From the NCBI GenBank assembly GCA_000697355.1, contig JNEN01001212.1, positions 372,001 through 436,000 of the forward strand: a stretch of DNA of 64,000 bases, in the 5' to 3' direction. A model generated the notes under the pieces. It was not told the origin of the DNA and ran no database searches. It worked only from the letters and a program-made list of their open reading frames with translations. A program made the translations under genes and the position numbers. Positions 10,804 through 22,610 of the stretch are shown in pieces. The stretch is from Syncephalastrum monosporum B8922 (Eukaryota > Mucoromycota > Mucoromycetes > Mucorales > Syncephalastraceae). Each line of letters opens with the position of its first letter. Position 1 is the stretch's first letter.

Positions 10804-12323
10804 ATGGAACCTACCTCCTCGGATGCCGACGACATTGGTCGGGGCACGATGGCACTCGCTGCGGGGTGTTTCTTAATGACGTGGTATAGCTTCATGGTCC
10901 TCCTCAGTCTGCTGGGTCAGTACGTCGGGTAAGTCGATATGCAAGAAGCGTACAGGGGTTGGAAAGCGCGTTTTCTCGTTTCCTTCTTATTCTGTCTTAT
11001 CCGTTCGTCCCTGACTCTCCTTGTTTCTTCTCTCTCTCTGTCTGTCTCTTTCTCTCTCCAGTCAAACGCGCTACAGAAGCAAGCCCACCCCCGTATCTCC
11101 TCAGCTGGGCCAGGGTGCTCCCGGCGTATCCATTCTACGCCCGCTCAAGGGCCTCGATCTTGAACTGACCGACAATTTGCGCTCTTCATTCGAACAAACC
11201 TACCCCAAGTTCGAAATCATCTTCTCCGTCGCCTCTGCAGAGGATCCCGCCATTCGCGTCGTCGAGCAGCTCATGAAAGAATACCCGCACGTGGATTGCA
11301 CGCTCATTATTGGTAATATCGCGATGGGCTGCCTTGCTTGACGTGTTTCGCTTACCCCTGATCCTCCCCCATATGACAGGCGATCGCCTCGTCGGCATCA
11401 ACCCCAAAGTCAACAACATGATCAAATCGTACGAAAGCGCCAAATACGACATTATCTGGATCCTCGATTCGAACGTGCATGTCTCGACCGGCACCCTCGG
11501 CCGCAGCGTCGACGAGCTCTCGCGTCCCGGGATCGGCCTCGTGCACCACCTGCCGGTCGCTATGCAACCCACCAGCTATGCTGCCGAGGTCGAGCATCTC
11601 TTTCTCGATACAAACCACGCCAAGATGTACCTGGCCATCAACCGCGTCGGCGTCGCGTCCTGCGTCATGGGCAAGTCGAATCTGTACCGGCGCTCCGATC
11701 TCGACAAGGTCGGCGGTCTCGCCGCCTTTGGCCAGTACATGGCCGAGGATAACATTGTCGGTGAGGCACTGTGGGCCTTGGGCTTGCGGCATCGCATGAG
11801 CGCCGACACCGCGTGCCAAGTGCTGGGCCGAATCTCGCCTGCCGAGTACTGCCGCCGTCGTGCGCGCTGGGTGCGTCTCCGAAAGTATATTGTCACGGCC
11901 GCGACCTTGACCGAGCCCTTCACCGAGTCGATCGTCTGCGGCTGGATGGGCGCGACCGGCGCGCACCTCCTGTGGGGCATCTCACCCTGGTATTTCTTTA
12001 GCATCCACTGGCTCGTCTGGTGCATCAACGACTTTGCGCTTTACCGCGTGCTGGTCTCCACCGCGTCACATGCACGTCGTCCGCACGTGCCGATCTCGGT
12101 CTGGCGCTTTGTGCGTGGCTGGCTTACCCGGGAGTGCCTCGCGCTGCCGCTCTACTTGTACGCCATGCTCGGCACAAGTATTATGTGGCGCGGCCAGGAA
12201 TACCGGTGTTTGCGGGATGGCACCGCCGTCGCCATGCCCGACCCGGGCGCCAGCACGCCCCTCATCACCACAGCCGCAGAAGACCCGCTTCTCTACGATG
12301 TCGAGAAAGACAAGGCCCATTAA
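10804..12323 (+). CDS. Ceramide glucosyltransferase (GT21)
   Basis: Exons 10804-10928, 11062-11312 and 11380-12323 give about 439 residues. An N-terminal transmembrane helix precedes a GT-A domain with the family's sequence order: VSILRPLKG, a first aspartate region (EDPAIRVV), DSNVHVS, the catalytic AEDN, and the (R/Q)xxRW motif seen as RRARW. C-terminal membrane segments follow. The enzyme transfers glucose from UDP-glucose to ceramide at the Golgi/ER to make glucosylceramide, a fungal membrane and virulence-associated lipid. Baker's yeast lacks it, so its presence helps exclude that lineage. The C-terminus is short and acidic. The 3' flank is rich in CA/TA repeats. Confidence 0.93.
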
Positions 12324-12716
12324 TCTGATCTGCGCACACACACACACACACACACTTCCCCTCTCAACGATACACACCCATACGATTCTCTCTTTGCTCT
12401 CTCCATTTATCCATCCTCTTTTGGCCTCTTTCTCCCCGTCCTCTTGTCCTTTTATTCTAATGCATATCTATTCTACACAGCACGCAACTTGCTAGTAACA
12501 TCACACCACACATAACACAATCACACGCACATTTATCAGATACATGCACATGTACACGTATGCGTACACGTACTCATATACATATACACACACGTATACA
12601 CATATACACAAACACATACTCGCCCCACATGTAGAAGTCGCAGACGGAGAATGATGAGCAAGACATATACATGTTTCAGTAGTATTATTTTCACACAGAC
12701 ATCCAAATCGGCATGT
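12324..12716. other. CA/TACA-rich convergent 3' region
   Basis: The space between the stop codons of the glucosyltransferase and the C2 protein contains a (CA)n run at about 12335-12353 and an imperfect TACACA-rich stretch at about 12530-12620. No gene is seen. Confidence 0.7.
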
Positions 12717-13326
12717 TTACTCGGCTTGGAAAGAAATGACGACATGGACTTGACCATGGCTGGAGAGACCCAGGTGGGCGGGCAGCTTGACCCAGGTATC
12801 GATTTCTTGACCCTGCTCATTCAGAACAGAAGAGAAGTCGGTCTTGCCCTCGCCAATCTTTTCGGAATCAGTGACATCCTTATCGAGCACCTTCAGGTGG
12901 AGCTCGTGGTGCTTGGAGCCCTCCTCGATGGGGAACGTGAAGGTTTGGTCCCAGCTGGGGTTCTCGGTGTTCTTCAGGGTCTCGGTGCGCTGCTTGTACT
13001 CCTTGTCGAGCCAGAGCTCACTGGTTTGCTGTGTGTCAGTCTTACCGGCATAGATAAACGAAAGGCTGGGTTGGGGGGGGTGGGTGGTTTACTCACACAT
13101 AAGCATCGTTCTAAACATTGGCAGGACATGGGTGAGACACGCGTTCGAAAAGTTGGAAAGTTAAAAGCACTTACCGTGCCAAAGGTATCTTCTTTCTTGA
13201 GGTTATCAGCCTCGACTAAAAAGCGATCTGTTAGCTCCCGCTGCGAACACGACACGACATGTAGTAAAGATACTTGCGGACACGAACGGTAAGGGTTCCC
13301 TTGGGAGCAGAGTGAGACGAAAGCAT
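12717..13326 (-). CDS. Single C2-domain protein
   Basis: Exons 13278-13326, 13175-13215, 13097-13110 and 12717-13020 encode about 135 residues that are almost entirely one C2 domain. It reads GTLTVRVLEADNLKKEDTFG, then NDAYVELWLD, NTENPSWDQTFTFPIEE, and LKVLDKDVTDSEKIGE. The acidic loop residues expected for calcium binding are largely present (KED, ND, DKDVTD). Such stand-alone C2 proteins bind membranes in a calcium- or lipid-dependent way; the partner is unknown. Frame continuity requires intron 1 to use a GC donor (C|GCAAGT) and exon 3 to be only 14 nt. Both choices restore the canonical C2 spacing exactly, which supports the model. Confidence 0.82.
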
Positions 13327-15400
13327 CTTTTTAAACGGTGAAGATGGGCAAAAAGAAGAAGACAAAATACAAAGCGTGCTATCTTGGGTGGGTTTATATA
13401 GACTTTGGGCGATCTAGCCCTCTCTTCGATGGCGGGCGTCAACTGTACGCGTGTATGTCGCGCGTTTCCTTGTTCGGCGCGAATACCGAATGGATGGAAG
13501 TGTATGTGTGTGTATATGGGCGCGTGTGTTACCACTGGCGTCGATGGAACATTCTGTCCTTGTGTTTTGTCAAGATGACACGGCTCAAATCGCATGATGT
13601 TTGGCTCCGTCCGAAACGCAAAACACTGCATCTTGCGCCGCGTCATTTTGAGGGTGCACAAATACGCACGCCCCAATGCACACTGCCTTGGCGATAGCGA
13701 TCGCATGCCAAAAACCAAGAGAATTTCCAGAGCTTTCATGCCTATTACGTGCAGTTTGTCATACACACGTAGGTTGAGTGATCGATCGGGAAGGTCTAGC
13801 AGCAGCACCAACGTCGGCATAGGATTTGCACCTATCATTGCAGCCTACACATAGCCGGGCCGATCGGCGCTCCATTCGTTCTTGCGGCCACACGCCCTCC
13901 GTCCTTTTCGCGATTGGTCTCTGTCTTTATAATATCACAGGCTGTGCTGTTGATGACATCCGCGTCTCTTACTATAAGAAATAGAAGATATTATAATACG
14001 TACACAAACATGCAGCTTCGTCCGCCGTTTGAGGAGCTTGCTTTTTATAGCGCATTAGAGCAAACGTCATGAGGGCAGAATGAATGTCCGTGCGACTTGA
14101 GACACTTACCAGTCAGAACGACCTCGCGAATCTTATCGTGATTAGATATACCAAGCGGATGCTCTACTCTGCTCGTCGCAAGCGGTGGTATTGGTGGTTA
14201 TTTCACAGGTAAGCAAAGGAACGGTGGGACGACAGGCTTTTAAAACCCCTAAGAGCTTTCTATAAGGTCCAAATGGATGATTGTATTGTAGAATCGCGGC
14301 TTAGTGTGCACGGTATATATTTAGTAAAGGCCAAGAGCGGTCCAGGTTTTCGGTATACAAGAGGAGTCTACTACTCTTCGATCAATATACTAGTGATGAG
14401 ATATTTTCCTTATTGCAATGCGCATATCCTTGCGCTTCGAGCTTTGTTGGCTTTCAAAGACTCGAGTTGTTTCGAATGGATCCCGTCTAGTACGCTTGAA
14501 AGCCCTAGCATCTGTCAGTGTCTTTAAATTTACACTCTTCAGGCTTGACATTTAATAGAATGGACATTCTTTCCATCAGTACGGTAGACTCTCATGGGAG
14601 CGACATATCGATGCGCTCATGGCCTCTTCCAACACTTGAATATGTTCGTATCAAACGTACCCATTTGCTACAATGCGCCAGGAAGCAGCAAGAAGGTCAA
14701 GTAGATGAGACTCGTGTCTAGCAACTCTGCTGGCCATGCTGCTGTCGCTCAAGACAAAGTTGTACGCCTTTGGATGCTGAATTTAGGCCTCATTGCAAAA
14801 TTTATCAATGACGTGTAGCATCTGACGTGTATCATCTACCTGTTGCTGGAGTGTGGTCACCTCCATTCGCAAGGATTCTACTGGAAACCAGTCTCATTCA
14901 ACATGCTTTCATCCGGTCCTTCAGTGGTCTTACGAATGCCAACACAGGAGAGACAGAAAATCATATTATAGCTTATTGACAGGAACTTGAAATAAATACG
15001 AACACAAGAAATATTTACAGTACATAATCCCACGCAAAGAACGTGTAAAGGGAACGCGTCAAATACATTTCTCTACCGGCAAGTTTGGGCAGTTTCCTGG
15101 ATAAGTATAGATACAAATGACACTTGCTTGGAGCCCAAGGGTAGGAATGACAAAAACGTCAAATGCTGAAGATATAGTTGCTACATCAAAAGATGAGCTC
15201 GTTGATTGATTCAACGTGAGAAAATAACTCAAGTTGCGCTCTTGGCAGCCCGTGGATAGCGGACTGGGAAGTTAACACCAGACATAACAGAGAAGACGAT
15301 GAGTACTTAGCACGCAAGTTATGATCGCAGAGAAAAGTTCGGATAGGACTGGTAAATACCAAGAACTATCAGCAACTGTATTTCTTTATGTTGGGCTTCT
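13327..15400. other. Gene-poor AT-richer region
   Basis: No intact gene is supported. It lies between the C2 gene and the Ecl1-like gene. Base composition is visibly more AT-rich than in the exons, and codon patterns are poor. A decayed coding fragment is listed separately at 14783-14945. Confidence 0.6.
14783..14945 (-). pseudogene. Coding fragment with frame break (coiled coil)
   Basis: On the minus strand a peptide ending VTTLQQQVDDTRQMLHVID...NEA and a stop (14783-14785) reads as a clear heptad coiled coil. Just upstream, the segment IRKTTEGPDESMLNETGFQ is in another frame, and the two meet at about 14880 with no room for an intron. This suggests a one-base frame shift in an old coding region, or an exon whose partner I have misjoined. 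The parent protein is not recognised. Confidence 0.35.
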
Positions 15401-15421
15401 CTAAGAATAGAACCATGCATT

Positions 15422-15746
15422 CTATCTATAGCGGTAATGCTTCTGAGTGAGAGGGGAACGGAACCGAGATACATTGCGCAACTCACCCGACCGTTCCTTC
15501 TCATCTTTCGATCGGGCATGCAAGATGACACTCCCTCCGGAAATATCCTTCCGTGCTGTAAGGGCGGATTTTTCTCCTGCATGGACATGGATATATTAGG
15601 GTCAATGCAGTAATGTAGCAAGTTAAGATCCGTAATTTACACACAGTGTAAGTACACATCCTCACCCTGTAATCAGACGGCTTTTCCATCTTTCGCCGTT
15701 GACGCAGTCTCGATATATCTCTACTGATGGACTGTTGAATGTTCAT
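15422..15746 (-). CDS. Possible small basic protein (hypothetical)
   Basis: Three exons can be joined without breaking frame: 15666-15746, 15487-15576 and 15422-15442, with good GTGAGG and GTGAGT donors and CAG acceptors. The product would be about 64 residues, starting MNIQQSISRDISRLRQRRK and ending RKHYRYR, highly basic throughout. Other frames in this stretch are also open over tens of codons, so the model could be wrong or a relic. No family is recognised. Confidence 0.3.
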
Positions 15747-16015
15747 GGCAATACACACGGTTGTCAAGTGGTCATAGATAGATATGAATCGATAAGGAAG
15801 AAAATTTATATTGTAGATGCAATTCTTCTAGAGAACGGTGAATGGAGATGGGTATTCTTTTTTGGATTATGTACAGAGTAGAGGCAAGGAACCAGGAGGA
15901 GAGGAATGACATATTTTGAGCGGGCTTCGTTACTGTGAGAGGTGATGTGATGATGATGTAGTATGTTTTTTGGGGGAGGGAGGGATTTCAAATGAAGATG
16001 ACCGACGTCGAGGCG

Positions 16016-16472
16016 TTAAGCATGCTGGCCGGTAAAGTAACCGTAATTATGTCGTTTCTCTTCATAGAGACAGGCAGGCTTTTTGCTTGGCAAATCGTAT
16101 TCTGCAGCGACAATGTGGAAGCCCTGGTTCTGTGGCGGGGTGGAAGCCATCGAAGATGAGAAAGAGGAAGCTGAAGAAATGGAGGCGGACGAAGAGACGA
16201 GGTAGTGTTCTTTGTCGTCGCTCAAGGCGCAAGAGGATGGACGTCGAGAGCGACCCCGGTTGGTTTTGAGAAAGCCACGCAGGTCAGAGAAATCATAGCC
16301 GAGCATAGGGTGGTGTCGCAAGGCGTCCTGGCGTAAGCATTCATCTGAGCAATAGAGTGAACTCTGTACACAAAACAGGTGAGTCTCAAATATACTATCT
16401 ATTCGAGTATCAACCTACCGAATAGGCGTTCACAGCGTTGTCGCAGTACGTGCACCAGTTGGTATCGCTCAT
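16016..16472 (-). CDS. Ecl1-type lifespan/stress regulator
   Basis: Exons 16419-16472 and 16016-16363 give about 133 residues. The N-terminus has a treble-cysteine pattern: WCTYCDNAVNAYS, then LYCSDECLRQDALRHHP. This matches the zinc-binding N-terminus of the fungal Ecl1 family (extender of chronological lifespan), in which short proteins with CxxC...CxxxC respond to sulfur, zinc or amino-acid limitation and repress growth. A poly-serine stretch follows in the middle, and the C-terminus is basic with several tyrosines. Only the zinc-binding part is informative, so function is transferred by motif. Upstream of the ATG the sequence is A-rich on the coding strand. Confidence 0.72.
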
Positions 16473-16929
16473 GTGTGAAGAAAAAGTCTGTGTGTAATAG
16501 GGAACAGCAAGTGAAGGGAGAAAAAGTAAGAATCAGGTGCTTCCTTTTATACATTTGCGTTCAATCGGTCGAGACAAGAAGGTCGTCGATCAAAAAAAAA
16601 GAGGTCAGTAGAAAAAAAATGGCGTGTGTACCGATTTGGGAAAGCCAAGAAAGTACCCCGCCAATGGCCCGCCCACAGAACTCTGTTTCTGTGGCCAAAA
16701 ATGTAAACCAAGCGTGGCATTACGTCGTTCATGTGTCGGTCTCTTCCACGGCCCCCCAACTACCGTACCCGGTCTCGGCTATCGGATCCTCTCCCTTACT
16801 TTTTTATATTCTCAATGCTTGTCTTTAAAGCTTTGAAGAAGTCCATAAGGGTGTACATACTAATAGGTAACAGACTAGAAGTAAATAGAAGAAAAAATCT
16901 CCTGAGCTCCCGCAAGAGCACATGGCATG

Positions 16930-16960
<31 letters not shown>

Positions 16961-18612
16961 CAATTTGCAAGAAAATTCGGCCATCTTCTGTGCATGTTTA
17001 TAATCCCGAATTGCACAGTGCCCATTATAATATTTGATCCTATTACAGAAACAACAGGAGATAATTTTTACCGTCTTCCTCAAACCCTCTTTTTCTTTTT
17101 TTGTTATTCGCACTCTTTTGCTTGTTAAAACACAATAAGAACCCAGCATGCTGCTTGCTGATGCAGACGAGCCATGTTTCTGCTATTTTGGTGGTTCTGA
17201 CCAGCAAGTCCAAGTCCGAAATGAAAAAAAAGGGAGCGAAAATTTTCCAACCCACGGTCTCGACACTTGGTGGCGGTCATAAATGGAAAACGCGATCGTC
17301 GGGGCTGGTCATCATGTATAATGAAAAAAAAAAAAAAAAGATCAAGCGAAGCGTACAAGAGAGGGCGAAGGCTATAAGCGGCGCTCATTAAAGCGCGTAC
17401 AAGCGCAATGTCATCATTGTCTTGTATTTCCGTAAGCCTTTTTCCGCCAAGCGGTGGGAACATCTTCTAGCTACTGCTTGTTCAGGTAATGGGTAGGACG
17501 ACAAGAGGTACATATAAGGTGCAGCGTGGTAACAGACATCGACGTCATGCCCAAGACTCACTCCGCTTTGAGACAGATGACGATCGTCTCTGCTCATTTT
17601 TAATTTTAGGTTTTTTGGTGGATGGACCACGGCCGGCTGGCTGGGTTCGCTTCTTGGCTGACAGCCATGATGTCGCGACACACGAAAGCGCGATCGTTCT
17701 TTGGCGGTCTAGAAAAAAAAATGTATACCTTAAAATGCTCGGCCCGGTGATGGCCTTGTTTCGGCCCGGGTCCCAGAAGATGGAAAACGTCGATCTCTGA
17801 GTGACGCACATATGCGTTGCTAATAAAAGCTACGTGCCATACGTGCGTGTCCTTAATATTGATTCTCGCCGCTCGCAAGTCCAATTGATCGATTAAAAGT
17901 CACCATGATGCGACGTTTGCATAAGAAAAAGATATATCGGTATATCCGGTTGCGATCTCAACCGCGGCAGGAGTGCCCCTATCCATTTGTCATACATTCA
18001 GAAGAGCCAGATCGTGCAATGTTGCATAATAGCACGGGACTGGGTCCATGTTGATGCTCCTCGCATATGTAAATAATGTTGAATTTTATTGGCTATTTAT
18101 GCAAACTTCTAGGGCACCCAAAAACTGGATGCCTTGGCGTGACCAGTCGATTGGTTCATATGCATGGACTGTCTTTAATCGTCATGTTCGTATGATGAGC
18201 CTGTATCATCTGTTACTATTGTCCCCCTGGGTCGTGTCCTGTAAGCCTGCGGTGCAGCGCAACACTACATTACGGAGCGGAGCAGTAATCACGTGGACGT
18301 AGAAGGTAAAATGAAACAAAGGTCTTGTAAAGCGGTTATTATCCTGCGCTGGGATCTCTTTTTTGGTAAAACACAGAAAGAATAATATGGTGCGTGACAT
18401 ACAGTATGTGTGATCCGTGACAATATATGGAAATAAGAAGCGGGATGGAGGGAGACAAAAAAAGAGCGGGTGAACAGGTGCGTCAGTGTGTATACATAAG
18501 TTGACCGGGTGAGGATGTGAGTGTGTGCGTGCATGTACTGTGTTTGTGTGCGTTTGCTTGTGTGCGTATGTGTGTATATGTGTATGCAAGTAGGAGAGAG
18601 GGAAGAGATAGC
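16473..18612. other. Gene-poor interval with poly-T and GT tracts
   Basis: I see no supportable gene. There is a poly-T run at about 16932-16960, a poly-A run at about 17323-17338 and a GT-rich block at about 18500-18590 next to the RRP42 stop. Several frames are open for 60-100 codons but are low-complexity or have no recognisable start. Confidence 0.6.
16932..16960. repeat. Poly-T tract
   Basis: About 29 consecutive T's lie in the 5' flank of the Ecl1-like gene, roughly 460-490 bases upstream of its ATG. On the coding strand it reads as poly-A, and could be the tail of an old retroposed copy, although no recognisable element body was seen beside it. Confidence 0.85.
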
Positions 18613-19734
18613 TCAGATGACGGCAGCAAAGAAACCCAACTTCCGGACCTGCTTGCCCTGCGCACGCTCTTCCTGCACTCGCCGCTCATCCTCGGCAAGC
18701 TTAGCGTCAAGTTGTTCGATAAATGTTTTGCCCAAAGTCGTGGCCATCTATAAAGAAGTTTTGATGAGATCGATAAGATCGAAAGGACACTTATCCCTAA
18801 GTGTACCTGGGTCATTTCGGTCAAGAGACTCGGGTTGATACCGCCTGACTGGCCTTTTTCCATCCCACAGAGCTGGCCGTCCTTGTTGATCGCGACCGTC
18901 AAGGTGGCCTGGGAACACAATTCCTCAAGCAAGCTTGGATCGATCACGTAGCGCTCGCCAATCTAAACAAAGTGGTTAATATGTGTTCTCGAACCTTTCG
19001 ACCGAATATCTTACCTTGTACATTGTGATAGCGACGGGAGACTGGACCCACCCAGGCACGGGCATGGCATCCTCGACGTCATCCATGACCTCAAACTCAA
19101 ATTCACCGTCACCCATGTCCTGGACCTCGGTACGCGGAATGCGTGTATCAAACAGGGCGGCACGGGTTGTGAAGGCGATGCAATCAAACAGGTTACCACC
19201 ACAGTCCATGACCTTACAATCATTCGATGAGAACGTGCATATAGAATATCCTCAGGTAGCGTACCATAGCATCAATATAGATCACCCAGCACTGCTGACC
19301 GGGAATAATGCATAGACTGCTAACGTCAATTCCACTCTGAGGTCCGTTGAAGAGACGATCCATAGAGAGCGTCAGCTGGTTGTTAATGTCGTCTGCACCT
19401 CGACCTTCAAACTGCTGCGAGGCACTCGGCGAGCTATTTCGTGAATTAAGCACCGGCATCTTCTTCAAGCGATAACTTACCATTCAACGTTGCATACGAC
19501 ACGACCCTCGTTAGGTTGACCATACTCGATCTCACCCACTTCGACTTTGACACCGACCAAGACATCGCTGTCGCCTAATCGACATCGTGCGCTTCCACTG
19601 GTTTGCGAGAGAACACCGGTTTCCAGAACGAAATGACGGTAGTCGAGACAGCCGCGTCCGTCTGCACGACAGTCTGACTCGACGCCTTGTGTAATGTAGT
19701 CGCGTTCGGCGGGTGACAGAAGTGGAGCCGGCAT
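18613..19734 (-). CDS. RRP42: Exosome core subunit RRP42
   Basis: Exons 19481-19734, 19265-19433, 19015-19212, 18807-18962 and 18613-18747 encode about 303 residues. It is a RNase PH-fold protein: LSPAERDYITQGVESDCRADGRGCLDYRHF at the N-terminus, GSARCRLGDSDVLVGVKVEVG, then the second half with VMDCGGNLFDCIAFTTRAAL and AINKDGQLCGMEKGQSGG. Rrp42/EXOSC7 is one of six ring subunits of the nuclear and cytoplasmic RNA exosome and has lost phosphorolytic activity. The N-terminal boundary was set at MPAPLLSPAERDYI because the family begins there; an upstream in-frame ATG at 19794 would add 20 residues of low similarity. The C-terminal helix (ERAQGKQVRKLGFF) is present. Confidence 0.93.
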
Positions 19735-20761
19735 AAGGTAATAATAGAAGAGACAACCGTGGTGGCTTTGTGTTCGTGTATCGACCTCGTTCATTCAAAG
19801 TCCGATCATCATCATGCAAAAGCGGACAGTCGGATATCCGCGTGTAGGTCTACATAGTTGCTCATGCCTTGCATTAAGATAGTTACATTGTGCAGTTTGG
19901 TCAAATTATAATAACTCATTAGCAATACTGTGTCTGCCGATGATGTATTTCCATGTTTTCGAGCATATATCTCGCGGTCCTACGATATGCTCCCAGAGTA
20001 TCAGTACTATATCTACCGTACATGTATCTCAGCGATTCAGGTGTTCGATGGGCTCGTGCTTTTTGTTGGCTAATTGCACATACCAATTCCTTTTTTGCTA
20101 CAGCCAAACGTTTGTAGAAAGCACAACGACTGCTTATAATAAAGTACACGTGCAAATCATGGTTGACACAGAGGAACGGGAAGTATTCGCTGTTGTTCAT
20201 TATATAGTGTAGAATACCGCGCCACAACGTTTGGGTAAGAAAGTGAATCTTTGAGGAGCTTTAAGGTAGACAAAGAATGCTCAAGCTAGTTATTGGCTAC
20301 AATATATTACAGCTAGGCAGAGCGATATCCATTTTACAGTACAGATCTGATGCTTGCATAACTACCTGCAGCTTGTATAAGACTTCAGCTTTTGCCAAGT
20401 CTCAATAGGACTGAGAGCACAAAGAGGAAGTATCGAATGTAAACAGGCTACGTATGAGAGACGGAAGGAAGTAAATGTGGATTTAGGTGTCAGGAGTGTG
20501 AAGAGCTGTTATCCGCAACCTTGGTGTTAATAGATCAATTGAATTGTGAGCGCACAATATGTCATACAAGTGAATACATAATATGACTATGGTTAGACTG
20601 TATATTATTGCCTACGAGCAGCTTACTGACTGCTGCGGCGCTTCCTACCGCTGCCATTTGCTACGCGTGTCCGTAGAAGTTATTGTCTATAATTAAAGTG
20701 CATGGTAAGGATAACTATGAAGCTATGTGAAATCGCCACTTACATATATATCATATAGAGC
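19735..20761. other. Gene-poor interval with exon-like minus-strand fragments
   Basis: No intact gene is supported. A minus-strand open segment at about 19919-20140 reads RLAVAKKELVCAISQQ, then SLRYMYGRYSTDTLGAYRR and a stop. It looks coding but has no clear start or partner exons. Another short exon-like stretch at about 20355-20410 (PIETWQKLKSYTSC) is followed by GTAGTT. These may be relics. Confidence 0.4.
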
Positions 20762-20975
20762 CTATCCCCCGCTCGGACCGTCTCCTCCTGGTGGCATAAT
20801 ATTAGCATTGTGCTCCTTTTCATTTAATGCATGTGATTCTCGTATACAGTTCTCAAAGTGATTAAGTGTTCAGGGACCTAGTTTGTTTCTGACTTTGGCA
20901 ACCCATTGATGGGATCAGTTTACAGCATATTCTTCCAAAACAGAACGCAGCATAATGATACATCTTGCGCTGAAA
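20762..20975 (-). pseudogene. Decayed coding sequence with two in-frame TGA codons
   Basis: One minus-strand frame reads a protein-like sequence (SVLEEYAVN, then SHQWVAKVRNKLGP, then TLNHFENCIRESHALNEKEH and MPPGGDGPSGG with a final stop). It is interrupted by TGA at 20915-20917 and 20870-20872. No acceptor AG lies between the second TGA and the following block, so an intron does not explain it. The family is not recognised. Confidence 0.45.
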
Positions 20976-21261
20976 GAAATGGTTCTTATTGACTCCTAAT
21001 GGTTACATTGAAGTACCAAGATAAAGTTTTCAAGGCATTCATAAAGGTTGAAAGGTGGAACCTGGTCCGCAAGTATGGATTTAGAAATAGTGTTTCACGT
21101 GAGAATATTTAGGCGTGATGGGGTGTGGCACTGCATATCAGAACACGACAACAAACCTGAGACACATTGCGTGTAAAAGGGAACAAGATTACAGATTCTT
21201 CTTCAGTATTTTAATCTTCCTTTCCTCGACGTTGCAATCCCTCACATTGCATTAATTCAGA

Positions 21262-22550
21262 ATGGAAGAAAGAAGACGTCGCCGTTCTTCGATTCCGCCG
21301 ACACCGCCCATGTCGTCTTCGTCCTTTTATTCGGACACGAGCACCCAGCAAAGCGAAGACGAAGAGGTCTCCACCGCGGTCACATGGCCTATTATCCTCG
21401 CTATCATACCCACCCTTGGTGCCTTTTTTGCAGGCAGTGCAGACGTATGGAGTGATTTTGTCATGTCTCTCTTGATCCTTTACTACGTCTATAAATGGAT
21501 CACAGGCAAGTTCGTTTTTGGAAAGGAAAGCAAAGCATTGCATTGAATTGACACGCTTTCAAGTTCCCTGGGAGAATTACGAGGCCGCACGCAGACGGCG
21601 TATCATCCATCAGAGCGCATCTACGTTTCGCCCATCACGGCAACATGAATTCACCGCCGGCGAACTGCGCCACCACGAACACGTTAACCTCGCCTGGGTC
21701 ATCGCCTCGCCTTTTATTGTCGCTTATACCTTACGGTTCAGCCGCTATTTCTTAACCAACCATGAACGCTACCTCGGCTACTTCCAGGTTTCGCTCTTTG
21801 TCCTTGGTGCTCTGGTACGGCCGCTCCATCATGCCACGCAGCTTCTTCAGGAAAAGGCCGAGGCTCTTCAAAGCGACGCGCAAGACTACGCTTCTGGCCT
21901 CAACCATGATGCACCTGCCACAATAGGCGCTCTTCAAGACCGCATGGATCAAATGCTCACCGAGATTGAGGAACTCTACGACGAGTTAGCAACCAAGAAG
22001 GATGTGGGTCAAGTACGTGCTCATTATTTCGTTATCTAGCGAGATCTTTTATTTTCTTTGTAGGCAATAACACATGCTCGTGTTACCTACTCCTTGGAGA
22101 TAGACTTACTTAGAATTTCTATTACTTCTTTCATTTTAGGCCTCGGTGAGCATACAGCCCAAGTTGGAGCGGCTCGCCCAAAAGGCTGCCCAACTGGAGC
22201 AAAAGGAAATCGAAATCGAGACCTGGGCCGAGGATCAGTTCAAGTCAATTCAGGACAAAGTCGGTCAAATCGACCAAATGATTCTCTATCAAATTGAGCA
22301 AGACCAGCGGCGTGCCTCCCAACGCACCTTGTTTACGCTCATGTATTTGCCCGTGCAAATTGGCTTGTGGGCCACCCGAAGCGTCACCCACCATCTCCTG
22401 CCACCACCGCCTGAAAGTGATCTCGAGCCGCTCGAGCAACAGCGCCGCCAATTGCGCACAGAGAACAGCGACGACCCCAATCACCGCCATCATTCACCAC
22501 GCCCTCATAATCCCACACATGGCAAGAAAAGCGAAACTATGAGTCTATGA
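21262..22550 (+). CDS. Conserved-looking membrane protein with coiled coil (unknown function)
   Basis: Exons 21262-21505, 21564-22012 and 22140-22550 give about 367 residues. A Ser/Arg-rich N-terminus is followed by two close hydrophobic segments (WPIILAIIPTLGAFFAGS, then FVMSLLILYYVYKW) and the block VPWENYEAARRRRI. Another hydrophobic pair comes near residue 140 (VNLAWVIASPFIVAYTL, YFQVSLFVLGALV). A coiled coil of about 100 residues follows (PKLERLAQKAAQLEQKEIEIE), then one more weak hydrophobic stretch and a His/Pro-rich tail. This suggests an ER or nuclear-envelope protein, but I recognise no named family. Intron 1 must use a GC donor (ACA G|GCAAGT) to join IT to VPWENYEAA; reading through gives a stop after 20 codons. 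Confidence 0.82.
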
Positions 22551-22610
22551 GTGCCTTATTATTGTATTTAAGATATCCAATTGTATGTAATATATCCCCT
22601 ATATATATCT

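Noticed and set aside
13206..13838. 210-residue minus-strand frame upstream of the C2 gene
   Set aside because: It runs through the C2 exon 1 and intron 1 in another frame and has the composition of non-coding DNA.
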